A stretch of 64,000 nucleotides of DNA from Saccopteryx bilineata (GCF_036850765.1 NC_089491.1:132486266-132550265), one strand, 5' to 3'. Positions 1-12,880 are shown, counted from the first letter of the stretch. The notes: a model not told the origin generated them from the sequence alone. A program made the numbers and translations.

Positions 1-265
1 AGTCAACTATATTCAAAAAGTAGTAATTCTATATAAATATAGCCAATTATCCAATATCATTTCACAATATTTACAGTTTCACAAATATGGTAGTTTATAT
101 AAAATTATCATATCTCTTAAAAATGACACCACCGGTTGGGTACATTATTTTAATTTACAAATGAAGAAATAGGGTTAGAGTGGAAGTAATCTACCCGATT
201 AGATACTGAGGTATAGAGTGAAAATTTAAACCAAGGTTTGTCTAAATTCAAAGACTATGTAATGT

Positions 266-455
266 TGCCTGGCATGTGGTGGCCCTGTGCATAGAGCGTT
301 GACCTAGGATGATGAGGTTGCAGGTTGAAACCCTGGGCTTGCCCGGTCAAGGGACGCAACAGCAAACAATGAACAACTAAAGTGAAGCAACTGTAAGTCG
401 ACACTTGCTCCCCTCCACTCCTCTCTCTGTACAAACAATAATTAAAATCTTGAGA
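266..455 (+). mobile_element. SINE family B copy 1
   Basis: Second tRNA-derived family, head gcctggcatgtggtggccct. Perfect 16-bp duplication aaagactatgtaatgt at 250-265 and 456-471. Confidence 0.9.
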
Positions 456-571
456 AAAGACTATGTAATGTGTTTTTCATTACCTCTCCAGTTTTAATCT
501 TAATATAAAATGTATTAATATTCAGAAATAAATCCTAAGAAAATTCTAAGAGCTGTATCTTCCTCAAACAT

Positions 572-908
572 TTTTATTTTATTTTATTTATTTTTTATTA
601 CAGAGAGTCAGAGAGAGGGATAGATAGGGACAGACAGACAGGAACAGAGAGAAATGAGAAGCATCAATCATCAGTTTTTCATTGCAACACCTTAATTGTT
701 CATTGATTGATTTCTCATGTGTGCCTTGACCATGGGCCTTCAGTAGACCGAGTAACCCCTTGCCCAAGCCAGCGACCTTGGGTCCACACTGGTGAGCTTT
801 GCTCAAACCAGATGAGCCCACGCTCAAGCTGGCGACGTTGGGGTCTCGAACCTGGGTCCTTCGCATCCCAGTCCAATGCCCTATCCACTGCACCACCGCC
901 TAGTCAGG
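572..908 (-). mobile_element. SINE family B copy 2, long form
   Basis: Antisense copy ending in caccgcctagtcaggc. Duplication ctcaaacat at 563-571 and 909-917. The long form adds about 150 bases of caagc(t/c)ggcgac-type sequence. Confidence 0.9.
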
Positions 909-915
909 CTCAAAC

Positions 916-2064
916 ATCTTCTTGACATAAGTAAATAATATGCTTGTGGTATTGTTTCTTGTACTGTTTATGGTTATTGTTTTGTTTTTCTTACTAACCA
1001 GAGATTTATCAGGTAAAATATTTTAGCTGAATACTACTTAAATGGTTTTATAGTTTTAAATTTTAGGAATGAGTAATATACTGTTTGGTCACATTTGGTT
1101 TATTAATTGTATAGCATCAGTAAAAATGTCAAGCCTGAATTTGAAATTCTGAAAGAGCATTCCCAACTATACTTACGAAGTGTTGCTACTTCCTACCATT
1201 TTCAGTGCTCATTTTGCCATAATGAGATAGTCTTGCCAAGAAACAATGGGCAATATGTAGAGACAGTTCTTCTTTATGCAGTCTTTCTTCTTTCCCTGCC
1301 AGGCTCCAGTCCTTTGGCTGACATCATGTGTTGATGTAGAAATTTGTGCTGTTTGTGAATGGAACTTTACAGAATGAAATGAAAGAATATTTTCTTAACC
1401 TCTATATGAAAGACTGCTTCCTATAATTTGTTAAATGAATGTTTCATGAAAATCTGACACTAGGACTCAAATTGAATTATTTCAAAAATAATGCCCAGTT
1501 TGCTTAGCTTGCTATCTCTTTTTATCATTAGAATGTAAGATCATATATGTATGTACACAAACATATGTACCTGTTACAAGTAATGTAGGAGATACAAAAC
1601 TAAGATGGACCAAGGGTAAAGAGAAAATGATATGTTTTAATTGTCTTTGAAATATGAGCCAGTAGATTTTGCGGAGCACCTGAATGCTTTCCCTACAAAA
1701 TATTAAAGTGCCATTTTGACCTTTATTAAGGTGGTACGATTTTGTCTAGTAGGTAGATTTTTATGAGAGTCTACAGTTAGGGTAAATGCTGTCCCAGATA
1801 AGTAGATTTGGGAGTTGTCCATGTTTAGGTAATCATTGAAATTTCCTATTGTGGATGAGTTTGTTTATGCAAGAATATGCAGAGAAGAGTGTGAAGGTTA
1901 GAGGGAATACTAAAAAAGGGGCAAGCAGAAGAAGAGCCAGGGAAAGAGTATTAAGGATTAAATGGGAAGTGGTGGATCACAGATGGGGAGGGAATAGTCT
2001 CACATCTAATTTCCTTCTTTGCTTCCTCTGCCCCCCTTATTTGCCCCCTCCTCTTCTGCTCTCT
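916..2064. other. No gene seen
   Basis: AT-rich sequence between a SINE and an L2-like block. The open frame at 1107-1334 has no start context or family resemblance. The missing first MTMR6-like exon was looked for here and not found. Confidence 0.6.
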
Positions 2065-2640
2065 CATTTTCCGTGGGGCAGGCACTATTCCAGGTACTGG
2101 GGAAATGGTGGTGAATAAATCAGACAAAAATCTCTGTCCATTAAATTTTTCTAGTTGGGGGTAGATAGAACAATAAACAAAATAAGGCAAATATATAAGC
2201 TGGTAGATGGCGGTAAATTCTGTGGGATTCAGGTGGGGCTGGGGAGGACAGTTGTAAATATGGTAGTTAGGGAAGTCCTTACAGAGATAGTGACGCTTGA
2301 GTATAGACCTGAAAGAGGTGAGGAAGTGAGGCATCTTTACGTGGGTGGGAGAGGTTACAGGAAGAGTTCCAGCAGAGGAAACAGCAAGAGCAAAAACCCT
2401 ATGGTGGGCATGCTTGGTTGGTAAGAGCTAGCAAGACCAGTGTGTTTTGAGCAGAGTAAGTGAAGGAGAGAGCGTAGAAGGTTAAAGTTGGGGATAAGAA
2501 CAAGTTACTATAGAGCCTTGAAAGCTGATGTGGCATCTTTGCTTTTACTGTGTGAGACAGGAAGCCATTCATGGAATGTCAGCTGTGTCTAGCGCAGTAG
2601 GAAAGCAAAGCAAGATAGCACAGTGAAGTGTGCCTAGATT
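2065..2640 (-). mobile_element. L2-like ancient LINE fragment
   Basis: The + strand contains the reverse complement of typical L2 3'-region phrases, for example gttccagcagaggaaacagc and a long-range order of gttgggggtagatagaacaa then aggtgaggaagtgaggcatc. Open frames here are fortuitous. Confidence 0.6.
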
Positions 2641-2771
2641 TAAGATGTTTCATTTGGTGATTGATTCAGCTAGATGCTGTTGTAGGAACTGGGGATACAT
2701 AGACAAAAAGATAAAAATCTCTGTCATTTTGATGCTTACTTTCCACTTCAGGAAGGCAACTCAATACTCTT

Positions 2772-3032
2772 GAGGGGGAGGAAAGAGAGAAAGGAAGGGA
2801 GAGAGATGAGAAGCATCAATTAACTTGTAATTGTGTCACTTTAGTTGTTCATTGATTGCTTTTCATACATGCCTTGACTGGGGGGGCTCCAGCAGAGCCA
2901 GTGACCCCTTGCTTAGACCAGCGGCCATGAGATCATGTCACCCGCGCTCAAGTCTGTGACCTCAAGGTTTTGAACCTGGAACTTCAGCGTCCCAGGTCAA
3001 CTCTCTGTCCACTGTGCCACCACTGGTCAGGC
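2772..3032 (-). mobile_element. SINE family B copy 3
   Basis: Antisense copy between a GA-rich tail (2775-2810) and ccaccactggtcaggc. No clear duplication. Confidence 0.8.
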
Positions 3033-4185
3033 TCTTTCTTTTTGATAGCTAATTATTGGCAAGATGTCAGTGCTATGAGTGTGTGATAATGGTTCTAAGA
3101 GCCTCAGATGGGTGCCTGGCTGAAGAAGTCTTACCAGTGTGACTTCTGCTTCAGCAGCCATTGCCGTGTAGTTGTCAAGTACAACTGTTGGTCGGAGGGT
3201 TTTGAGGCTACTTTTCCCTCTCAGGGTAGATAACTGAGTGTTCCAAGTGTGATTCTGTATATGTGTGATTTCCTGTGTTTTTCACTTTCTGTTTGTAATC
3301 AGCTGAAAGTTGAACTTTATTGACCAATAGGGTACTTTTTAGTATAGGCCCCTTGTTGGCAACAATTCAACTGAATGTTCCTTTAAGTAATGTGTTGGCA
3401 TTTCTCAATCTCAGCATGATGACCCCACCCTCCAGTTCTTTTCTTCCTGCTGTTTTCTTTTTCCTTGTTTATTATTTTTTCCCATGCCTTTTTCCTATTC
3501 CCCATTTCCGTTTTGCTTTGGTGATACCTGTAATTAAAGGATTCTAACACTGTTTCTGCGGTGCATTAGTGCTAGTGACCTGAAAGCGTTGTAGATGCTT
3601 CCTAAATATCTGACTTAAAACATTTAAAGAAAACCCTGGAAAAATCTGTAGCAACATCTGTAAAATAATTTTAGTTCCTTAGTGAAAAGGGAAAATATGA
3701 AGTAGCCATTGGTGTATAGAAAATGGCTAAGTCTTTAGTTTGAAATTTGTATGCTGATGATTTTAGCAAAGAAAAATATTGATTTTCTTTATTTTATAAA
3801 AATTTATCTTAAGATTTACAGTAAAGAACTGAGTAATCAGTATATTTTCTCGGAAGTTCTCTCTTTTTTCTCTAGAACTTGATGTTGATCTATTACATTT
3901 TCTTGATTTTAATATCGTTTTGCATTACCAATGTAATGAGCAATCCTCAAGTTATTATGGTCAATATGAATACTTTTTTTCTGCAAAAGGAAATATTTTA
4001 ATTTTGCCTTTAAATATTTTATTTGAGCAAGTACTGTTACAAGGAAGAAAACTTTCTCTGAAATTAAATTTCTTGAGGGAGCACTCACTAATAACCATTT
4101 AAATAGTAGTTATTGATTATTGTGGAAATCATAATTTCAAAATGGGAGCTTTTTTCCTTCAATTTTAGTAAGGGAAAAGAAGATA
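3033..4185. other. No gene seen
   Basis: Unique-looking AT-rich sequence, short open frames only (3320-3547 and 3920-4102) with no recognisable motif. Confidence 0.6.
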
Positions 4186-4241
4186 CAGGGTGGAGCAAAA
4201 GTAGGTTTACAGTTGTTTGTAACCTACTTTTGCCCCGCCCT
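4186..4241. mobile_element. Mariner-like palindromic mini-element (about 56 bp)
   Basis: Two inverted arms, cagggtggagcaaaagtagg and cctacttttgccccgccctt, are separated by a loop of about 17 bases and flanked by TA. It is a minimal Tc1/mariner-type foldback. A longer relative is at 59965. Confidence 0.75.
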
Positions 4242-4545
4242 TTATATGTGGAGAGAAAGCAGAATTAATGAGATAATGATTAGCTATCTGGTTTTGAAGA
4301 CACACAATTTAAGGAACTATCTACAACCTACTACTATAATTGTGGATTAAAATTTTTAACTCGGTAATGGTTATTTTAACAACCTTCTCCCGCTTCCCCC
4401 CCCCATAATAATGGATAGTAATAGTATTTTTTTCAAAACAGTCATCTCCTGCACTGCCCTGGCCAACTCTAGCCCCCATTTTCAGTGACAGCCTTGTGCA
4501 TGTGCCTGTATGTGTATCTCTCTCCTATTGATAAAGATGTACTAT

Positions 4546-4739
4546 GGGCCTGACCTGTACTGGCGCAGTGGATCAAGAATCGACCTGGAATGCTGAGGTC
4601 GGCAGTTTGAAATCCTGGATTTGTCCAGTAAAGGCATAAACAAGAAGCAACTGCTGTGAGTGATGCTTCCTGCTCCCCTACCCCTCTCTTCTCTCTCTCA
4701 AATCAATAAATAAAATCTAAAATAAATAAATAAATAAAT
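4546..4739 (+). mobile_element. SINE family B copy 4
   Basis: Head cctgacctgtactggcgcag, (aaat)n tail. Duplication atgtactat at 4537-4545 and 4740-4748. Confidence 0.88.
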
Positions 4740-4759
4740 ATGTACTATCTACCTCACTG

Positions 4760-5030
4760 CCTAGGCTACTAAAGGACACAGGAGCAGCATAGGACATAAT
4801 CTATGCCAGGGAATTCAGGGCAATGAAGAAATTCAAAGCTAAGGCATTAAGTAATTAATTTTCTGAGAAGGATTCCTGTTAGGAAACGGCATCAGTGAGC
4901 CTTGAAGAATGCTAAGCAGAAGAGACTGTTGTAGGAAGGAAGAACAGTATGAGTAAAAGCACAAAACTGGACACAAAGCACTGTCCTGGGTGCAGTGGTG
5001 AGGAGCCTAAGTTGAAGTTTGAAGCCATTT
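4760..5030 (-). mobile_element. L2-like decayed fragment
   Basis: The stretch ttcctgttaggaaacggcat then aggaagaacagtatgagtaa resembles antisense L2 3'-region sequence. Low identity. Confidence 0.4.
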
Positions 5031-5327
5031 AACTGTTTTCTGATTTAATTTTTCTGGTAATTCACTTCTATAACTCTACATGATAACCTCTTACATATTT
5101 TTTACTTGACCCTTCAACTTTAAATAAATTATATTGATCCTTGGATATGAAAAACATTTTTGCTTATTTATACCATATCCCTCCTTCTTGTTCCCCTTAA
5201 TATCTATGTTACCTTTTTACAAGATTCTTTTCTTTGGTTATATTTGTAACATAAATAATACTCTTGTTTGTGGTTTATAACCAAGACGTATGAAATTTAA
5301 CATTCAACATTAAATAAACTCATGTTT

Positions 5328-5680
5328 GGCCCTGGCCAGTTGGCTCAGGAGGAGTGTCAGCCCTGTGTGTGGAAGTCTTGGGTTCAATGCCCTGTCGGGG
5401 CACACAGGAGAAATGACCTTCAGCTTCTCTACTCCTCCCCCACTTCCTCCCGCAGCCATGGCTGAATGAGCAAGTTGGCTCCAGGACACTGAGGATGGTT
5501 CCCATAGCCTCACCTCAGGTGCTAAAATAGCTCGGTTGCAGATAAATGGACCCTCCTCCCCATGGGCAGAACATCGGCCCTAGAGGGGGGGTTGCCAGGT
5601 GGATCCATTGGGGTGCATGCAGTAGTCTGTCTCTCCGCCTCTTTGCCTCTCCCTGGATTAAAAAATAATAATAAATAAAA
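5328..5680 (+). mobile_element. SINE family A copy 1
   Basis: tRNA-derived head ggccctggccagttggctca, then body and A-rich tail. Target-site duplication aaactcatgttt at 5316-5327 and 5681-5692. Confidence 0.9.
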
Positions 5681-5797
5681 AAACTCATGTTTTTGAACAG
5701 GAGGAAAAAGCTTTAAAGTGATGGATTTAGATCCTGGGATAACAAAAAGAATTTATACTACCTTTGAAATGAGGAGTAACATCTTTTTTTTTCTTAG

Positions 5798-5915
5798 GTT
5801 GAGCAAGTGAGATTACTTGACCGATTACAGTACCAGCAACAAGACATTAACAGGAACACTGTATCTTACAGCCACACATCTGTTGTTTATAGACTCTCAT
5901 CATAAAGGAACCTGG
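5798..5915 (+). pseudogene. MTMR6: MTMR6-like exon, PH-GRAM start, frameshifted
   Basis: Acceptor ttcttag ends at 5797 and donor gtaag starts at 5916. The first codons read VEQVRLLDR. An extra A at about 5827 then shifts the frame, and TLTGTLYLTATHLLFIDSHH continues in the next frame to a terminal Trp codon. This is the start of the PH-GRAM phosphoinositide-binding domain. The exon carrying the usual MEH start is not visible upstream in the window. Confidence 0.85.
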
Positions 5916-6528
5916 GTAAGGGAGTATGTCTATTGTACTGTTTACCTTGATTATACTAATGGCCTTTAGTTTGTTGCTGTGTTTTATTTTGAATGTATAC
6001 AAAAAACTTTAATCACTGGTTACCTATCTCAACTAAAACAATCTCAGTCACCTAAACATTTCTGCCCTCCCTCTTAATTAAACTAATATTAATATGGAAT
6101 ATGAAATATTTTTTGTAGAATACCAGAAAGACTCTTTTGAGCTACATGAATAATTATAAAAGACTTATGTGTTCCTTTTAATTTTTAAAACTCTAAATAA
6201 TATAGGTACATGTTAACAGATCAAATGTCATATTCCACAGTATTTTTATACCAATTGCAATGAGGGTGTTCATTTCTTTTTTGCTAGTACAGACAATGAA
6301 GTAACGGATATTTTCTATGTTTCTTCATGTATGCCCTATGTCACAATTTCTCTGGGATATTTACTTGGGAGTAAAATTACTTCAATAAGTGCATATTCAA
6401 CCTTAATAAATATATCACCTCTCCAAAATGGTTGTTCTCAACGTATTCTCAATAGAGTGTGACTCTAGTGATAGAGTTCACTATCCTCAGCAACATAGTT
6501 ATTGCGAACTTAAAAGTTTTGTCTATCT

Positions 6529-6903
6529 GGCCCTGGCCGGTTGGCTTAGCGGTGAGCGTCGGCCTGGGTTCGATTTCTGGCCAGGGCACATAGGAGAAGC
6601 GCCCATTTGCTTCTCCACTCCCCCCCCCCCCCACTCATTCCTCTCTGTCTCTCTCTTCCCCTCCCGCAGCCAAGGCTCCATTGGAGCAAAGATGGCCCGG
6701 GCGCTGGGGATGGCTCCTTGGCCTCTGCCCCAGGCGCTAGAGTGGCTCTGGTCGCAACAGAGCGACGCCCCAGAGGGGCAGAGCATCACCCCCTGGTGGG
6801 CAGAGCATAGCCCCTGGTGGGCGTGCCAGGTGGATCCCGGTTGGGCGCATTCGGGAGTTCGTCTGACTGTCTCTCCCCATTTCCAGCTTCAGAAAAATAG
6901 AAA

Positions 6904-6946
<43 letters not shown>

Positions 6947-6954
6947 AATAAAAA
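6529..6954 (+). mobile_element. SINE family A copy 2 with (aaat)n tail
   Basis: Head ccctggccggttggcttagc, full body and a long (aaat)n tail at 6900-6950. Target-site duplication ttttgtctatct at 6517-6528 and 6955-6966. A CTCF-core-like motif lies in the body at 6787-6799 (antisense). Confidence 0.93.
6900..6950. repeat. (aaat)n microsatellite
   Basis: About twelve aaat units forming the tail of SINE-A copy 2. Confidence 0.95.
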
Positions 6955-7147
6955 TTTTGTCTATCTAGTGGATGTACAATTGTGATTTTAATTTGCTGAT
7001 TTTTTACAAGGAAGTTAACTTTTCAGATATTTTGGCTTTAGATTTCCCTTTTTCTGTTGGATTGTTTGTCCTGTTATTAGTTTTGCAGGACTTCCAGTTT
7101 TCCGTGTGGTGTCAGATGTATGTGTTGGAGATAACTTGTCTTGTCTT

Positions 7148-7170
7148 GTGTGTGTGTGTGTGTGTGTGTT
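7148..7170. repeat. (gt)n microsatellite
   Basis: About eleven gt units. Confidence 0.9.
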
Positions 7171-8980
7171 TTAAACTTTAAAATTTTAGAGTAATAGATT
7201 TTCATTTTTTCTTTTATGGTTTATGCTGTTTTGTGACTTAAGGAATACTTTTCTACATCAAGGCCATAGAAATTCTCCTATATTTTCTTCTAAAAACAAC
7301 ATTTTGTATTCTAAATATAAGTTGATAATATATCTAGGAAATATTTTAGTGGATGAAATGACATGTTTGATTGTATTTGGTTAATGCATAACTTACACCT
7401 TCTATTGATTGTTTTATTTCATTAATGTCCTTTTTTGCTCTATCCTTCCACCTCCCTCACCCCCCCCCAACATAGCTGTCTCCCTGATATCTGTGTATGA
7501 GTCTGTTTCTATTTTGCTTGTTAGTTCATTTTGTATGTTAGATTCCATGAGTGGAATCATATGGTGTTTGTCTTTCTCTAACTGGCTTATTTCACTTAGC
7601 ATAAGTCAATCTCCAGGCCCATCTATGCTGTTACAAAAGGTAAGATTTTCTTCTTTTTTATGGCTGAGTAATATTCCATTGTGTAAATGTACCACAGCTT
7701 TTTTTATTCACTCATTTACTGATTGGCTATTTCCAGGTATTGGCTATTGTAAATAATGCTACAGTGAACACAGGGATGTGTATATTCTGTAGAATTAGTG
7801 TTTTTAGTTTCTGGAGATATATTCACAGAATTGGAATTGTGGGTCAAAAGGCAATTCCATTTTTAATTTTTTGAGATGACTCCATAATGCTATCCACAGT
7901 GGCTGTACCGGTCTGCATTCCCACCAACAGTGCATGAGGGTTTCCTTTTCCCCACATCCTCACGAACACTTCTTGTTTATTTATTGGTCATAGCCATTCT
8001 GACAGGTGTGAGGTGACATCTCATTGTGGTTTTAATTTGCATTTCTCTGATGATTAGTGACCTTGAGCATCCTTTTATATGTCTATTGGCCATCTGTATG
8101 TCCTCTTTAGAAAATCGTCTATTCAGGTCCTTTGCCAATTTTTAAATTTGGATTTTTTTTTGGTGTTGAGTTTTATAAGTTATTTATAAATATATTAATT
8201 TATATATATTAATACCTCATCAGATGTATCAGCGAATATGTTCTCTCGTTCACTGGTTTGTCTTTTCATTTTGTTGGTTTCCTTTGCTGTCCAGAAACTT
8301 TTTAGTTTGATGTTGTCCCGTTTGTTTATCTTTTCTCTCATTTCTCTTGGTCAAGTAGATATATCTGAAATAATATCGCTATGAGAAATGCTTGAGATTT
8401 TACTTACCTGTGTTTTCTTCTAGGGTTTTTATAGTTTTGTGTCTAATACTTAAGTCTTTAATCCATTTTGAGTTTGTTCTTTTGTATGGTGTAAGATTCT
8501 TTATTTTTCACATATCTGTTCACTTTTCCCAACAGCATTTATTGAAGACTGTCTTTACTCCATTGTATATTCTTGCCTCTTTTGTCAAATAATAATTCAC
8601 TATATAGGCATGGATTGATTTCTGGGCTCTCTAGTCTGTTCCATTGATTTATATGTTTGTTTTTAATGCCAGTCCTGTTTTGTTTTGGTAAGAGTGGCCT
8701 TGTAGTATAGTTAGATATCAGGTAGCATGACGCCTTCAACTTTGTTCTTCTTTTTCAAGATTGTTGTGGCTATTTGGGTCTTTTGTGGTTCCATACAAAT
8801 TTTTGGAATACTTGTTCTAGTTCTCTTAAATACACCATTATTATCTTGATGGAAATTGTGTTGAATCTATAAATTGCTTGAGGTAATATGGACATTAATG
8901 ATGTTAATTCTTCCCGTCCATGAACACTGTATATACTTCCACTTATTTGTATTTTCTCCAATTTCTTTCTTCATTGTCTT

Positions 8981-9020
8981 TTTTAAAAAATTGTTTTAAG
9001 ACTTTATTAATTTTAGAGAG

Positions 9021-9066
<46 letters not shown>

Positions 9067-9177
9067 GAGGAAACATCAACTCCCATATGTGCCTTGATTG
9101 GGCAAGCCCAGGGTTTTGAATCAGTGACCTTAACATTCAGGTCAATGCTTTAACCACTGTGCCACCACAGGTCAGGC
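8981..9177 (-). mobile_element. SINE family B copy 5, nested in L1, with (GA)n
   Basis: Antisense copy with a (ga)n run at 9018-9062 and the head end gccaccacaggtcaggc. Duplication tcttcattgtctt against tcttcagtgtctt. Confidence 0.85.
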
Positions 9178-9516
9178 TCTTCAGTGTCTTAAATTCTCTG
9201 AGTTACAGGTCTTTTATATTCTTGGTTAAATTTATTTATAGGTATTTTATTCTTTTTGAAGATTGTGAATGTTGTTGTTTTCCCTTTCTGATACATCATT
9301 ATTGCTATATAAAAATGCAACTGATTTCTGGGTATTTTATTATGTATCCTACTACTTTACTGAATTCATTTATCAGCTCTAATAGTTTTTGATGAAATCT
9401 TTAGGGTTCTCTATATACAGTATCATGTCATTGGCAAATAATGACAGTTGTACTACTTACTTTCTGATTTGGATACCTTTAATTTCTTTTTCTTGTCTGA
9501 TTGCTAGGGCTAGGTC

Positions 9517-9713
9517 TTGGTCGGCAAACTCGTTAGTTAGCAGAGCCAAATATCAACAGTATGACGATTGAAATTTCTTTTGAGAGCCAAATTTTTAAAA
9601 CTATATAGGTAGGTAAATTCCTTACTGAGGTAGCACCCACACGTGGTATTTCGTGGAAGAGCCACACTCAAGGGGCCAAAGAACTACATGTGGCTCACGA
9701 GCCGCAGTTTGCT
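9517..9713. mobile_element. hAT-like fragment nested in old L1
   Basis: About 200 bases absent from the L1 sequence around them. The left end ggtcggcaaact and right end gccgcagtttgc look like decayed hAT terminal repeats. Internal phrases agagccaaatatcaacagta and tgtggctcacgagccgcagt are symmetric in style. Limits approximate. Confidence 0.65.
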
Positions 9714-10039
9714 ATTGAATAAGAGTGGTGATAGCAGACATCCCTGTCTTGTTCCTAATTTTAAGGGAAATGTGTGTAGTTTTTGCCCATTGAGTATGAT
9801 GTTGGCTGTGAGTTTGTCATATATGACTTTTATTATGTTGAGCTATATTTCTTCAATTCCCACTTTGCTGAGAGTTTTTAATGTAAATAAATGCTGAATT
9901 TTATCAATTGCCTTTTCTGCATCTTTTGACATGATCATGTGACTTTTCATCTTGTTTATGTGGTATATAACATTTATTTGCAGATGTTGTACCAATTTTG
10001 CTCCCCAGAATTAATCCCACTTGATTATGGTGTATGACC

Positions 10040-10410
10040 TTTTTTTTTTTTGTATTTTTCTGAAGTTGGAAATGGGAGGCAGTCAGACAGACTCCTGCAT
10101 GCGCCTGACTGGGATCCACCCAGCATGCCAACCAGGGTGCGATGCTCTGCCCATCTGGGACATTGCTCTGTTACAACCAGAGCCATTCTAGCACCTGAGG
10201 CAGAGGCCATGGAGCCATCCTCAGTGCCCGGGCCAACTTTGCTCCAATGGAGCCTTGGCTGTGGGAGAGGAAGAGAGAGACAGAGAGGAAGGAGAGGGGG
10301 AGGGGTGTAGAAGCAGATGGCGCTTCTCCTATGTGCCCTGGCTGGGAATCGAACCTGAGACTCCTGCACACCAGGCCAACACTCTACCACTGAGCCAACC
10401 GGCCAGGGCT
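10040..10410 (-). mobile_element. SINE family A copy 3, nested in L1
   Basis: Antisense: T-run, body, then the head ending at ccggccagggct. Target-site duplication ggtgtatgacc at 10029-10039 and 10411-10421. Confidence 0.93.
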
Positions 10411-11808
10411 GGTGTATGACCTTTTTAATGTATTGCTGGATCTGGTTTGATATTTTGTTGAGGATTTTAGCATGTAAGTTCATCAGGGATATTATAATTT
10501 TCTTTCTTTGTTGTGTCTTTATCTGGTTTTAGAGTTAGGATAATGCATGCCTCATGAAATGAGCTTGAGAGTCTTCCCTCCTTTTGAGTTTTTTTTTGGG
10601 GGGGAAAGTTTGAGAAGGATAAGTATTAATTCTTCTTTGAATGTTTGGTAGAATTCATTGGTGAAGGCATCTGGTCCATGACTTTTGTTTATTAGAAATT
10701 TTTGATTACTGCTTCAGTTTTCTTAGCTGTAATTTGTTTATTCATGTTCTCTGATTTCAGTTTTGGAAGATTGTATATTTCTAGGAATTTATCCATTTTG
10801 CACAGACTGTCCAATTTGTTGACATATAATTGTTTGCAATATCTTCTTATAGTTCTTTAGTTTCTGTTGTTACTTCTCTTTCATCTCTGATTTTATTTAT
10901 TTGGGTCCTCTTTCTTTTTTTCTTGATGACTCTGGTTAGAGGTTTTGTCTATCTTGCTTGTCATTTCAAAGATCCAGCTCTTGGTTTTGTTGATCTTTTG
11001 TATTTTTTTAAGTCTATTTTGTTTATTTGTTTTGATCTTTATTATTTCCTTCCTTCTCCTTACTTTGGATATTGTTGTTGTTTTTCTTAAGTGTAAGGTT
11101 TCTTTACACTTAAGTTTCTTTAAGTGTAAGGTTAGATTGTTCATTTGAGATTTTTCTTTTTTCTTGAGATAGGCCTGTGATGCTATATATTTCCATCTTT
11201 TCACTGTGTCCCATAGATTTTGGGTTGTGTTCTCATTATCATTTGTCTCAAGGTATGTTTTGATTTTTTCTTTGATCTTATTGCTAGCCCTTTAATTATT
11301 TAGTAGCATGTATGCTTAGCCTCCATGCCTTTGTGTGTTTTTCAGTTTTTGTGATTGATTTCTAGTTTTATACCATTATGGTCAGAGAAGATGCTTGATA
11401 TGATTTCAATCTTTAAATTTATTGAGATTTGTTTTGTGTGTGATTTATCCGAGAGGATGTTCCACGTGCACTTGAAAAGAATGTATATTCTGCTGCTTTG
11501 GGGTGATATGCTCTGAAGATATCAATTAAATCCAACTGATCTAATGTGTCATTTAAGGCTGCTGTTTCCTTTTGACTTTCTGTCTAGAAGCTATATCTGT
11601 CGATGTCAATGGGGTTTAAAATCCCCTATTATGACTCTATTGCTGTCAGTCTCTCCTGTTACGTTAATCAAGATTTGCTTTAAACATTTAGCTGATCCTA
11701 TATTGGGGATGTAAGTGTTTATTTAACAGGGTTTTCTGCTGTTGTTGGATTGCTCCCTTTATCATTATATAGTGTCCTTCTTTGTCTCTTTTCTCAGTAC
11801 TGAGTTTT

Positions 11809-12480
11809 AAGTGAAGGCCAGAAATAATACTAGAAGTTCATAGTTGAAGAGTTAGATCTACAGTGTCCCAACTGAGTGTGTATAAAGGAGTTTGTCTCAT
11901 TTGAGGAGCTAAAAGAACACTGTTGTCACTAGAACTTAGTGATGTTGGGAGTGGAACTCAAAATGAGGCTATAAAGTGGGAAAGTTTCTGGTCATACCAT
12001 GCTGAATGTGTCTGCCCTCGACTGATTTCAGAAGTTAGGCTGGTTTAGGCCTGGTTAGTATTTGGATGGGAGAAATGGGAAACAATGTCGAATAGCCTTA
12101 CCTTTTTTTATTTTAAAAAAAATTTTTATGTTATTGATTCTAGAAAGTGAGTGAAGAGGGAGAGAGAGAGAAAGGAAAATCAATCTGTTCCTGAATGTGC
12201 CTTGACCTGGGATCAGACCAGCAGCCTCTGTGCTTTGGGACAGCACTCCAACCAACCTAGTTATCTGACCAGGCCTTTTTTTTTTTTTATTGGGTTTAAT
12301 GGTGAATTGTATGCCTTGTAGAAATGGATTGTGGTCAAGAGTAGGATATGGAGGGAGCATTTAGGAAGATAGTTAGAGTAATTCAGGTGAGAAACACTAG
12401 GAACATTGCAACTGGGAGAGTGACAGTGGAGATGAAGAGAAGTCGACAGGTTACAGAGATATTTGGGGGATGCAATTCTT
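11809..12480 (-). mobile_element. L2-like decayed sequence with nested SINE
   Basis: Phrases such as gtgacagtggagatgaagag and acaggttacagagatatttg (12420-12465) match antisense L2-type sequence. A partial B-family SINE lies at about 12098-12275. Confidence 0.45.
12098..12275 (-). mobile_element. SINE family B copy 6, degraded
   Basis: Antisense remnant from an A/T-rich tail to atctgaccaggcc. Limits approximate. Confidence 0.6.
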
Positions 12481-12717
12481 GGGATTTAATGATATATGTA
12501 AATAATTAATGATTAAATTCTTGGGATTTAAATATGTAGAATGATCAGGGCACATTTCTGGCTTGGGCAATTTTATTTAAAAAATTTAAGTTTGAATATG
12601 TAGTGTATAACATTTGAGACTTTATTTGAAGAGGACATTTCTAACATTTATGACTGTGGAAGAGAATAAGATACTTAGTGCTTTTAATAATGATCAAATG
12701 TTTTTTTCATGCTGCAG

Positions 12718-12880
12718 ATACTGCACCATCATATTGCCTCAGTGGAGAAACTGGCTTTGACCACTTCTGGATGCCCACTTGTGATTCAGAGCAAGAATTT
12801 CAGGATTGTGCATTTCATTGTTCCTAGAGAAAGAGATTGTCATGATACTTACAATTCTTTGCTACAATTGTCAAAACAAG
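12718..12880 (+). pseudogene. MTMR6: MTMR6-like exon, PH-GRAM middle, open
   Basis: Acceptor gctgcag ends at 12717 and donor gtactg starts at 12881. The exon reads ILHHHIASVEKLALTTSGCP then VIQSKNFRIVHFIVPRER through SLLQLSKQ with no break. It is PH-GRAM sequence, closely matching MTMR6 as remembered. Confidence 0.88.

Larger units (their letters stand above)
7400..11808 (-). mobile_element. Old 5'-truncated L1
   Basis: Antisense L1 ORF2 sequence runs from a 3' end near 7400 to a truncation near 11808 in the endonuclease region. Recognisable pieces on the minus strand include LRELEQVFQKFVWNHKRPK near 8.8 kb and KAKETIQRINETRSW-like sequence near 10.9-11.2 kb. No frame is long. A B-family SINE (8981), a hAT fragment (about 9517) and an A-family SINE (10040) are nested. 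The left limit is approximate. Confidence 0.82.

Noticed and set aside
1107..1334. 75-residue frame as the missing first MTMR6-like exon
   Set aside because: It shows no resemblance to the MTMR6 N-terminus and no promoter or splice donor in the right phase.
9018..9062. CRISPR-like or satellite array
   Set aside because: It is a simple (ga)n run in a SINE tail. No CRISPR, prokaryotic operon or ribosomal RNA is present.
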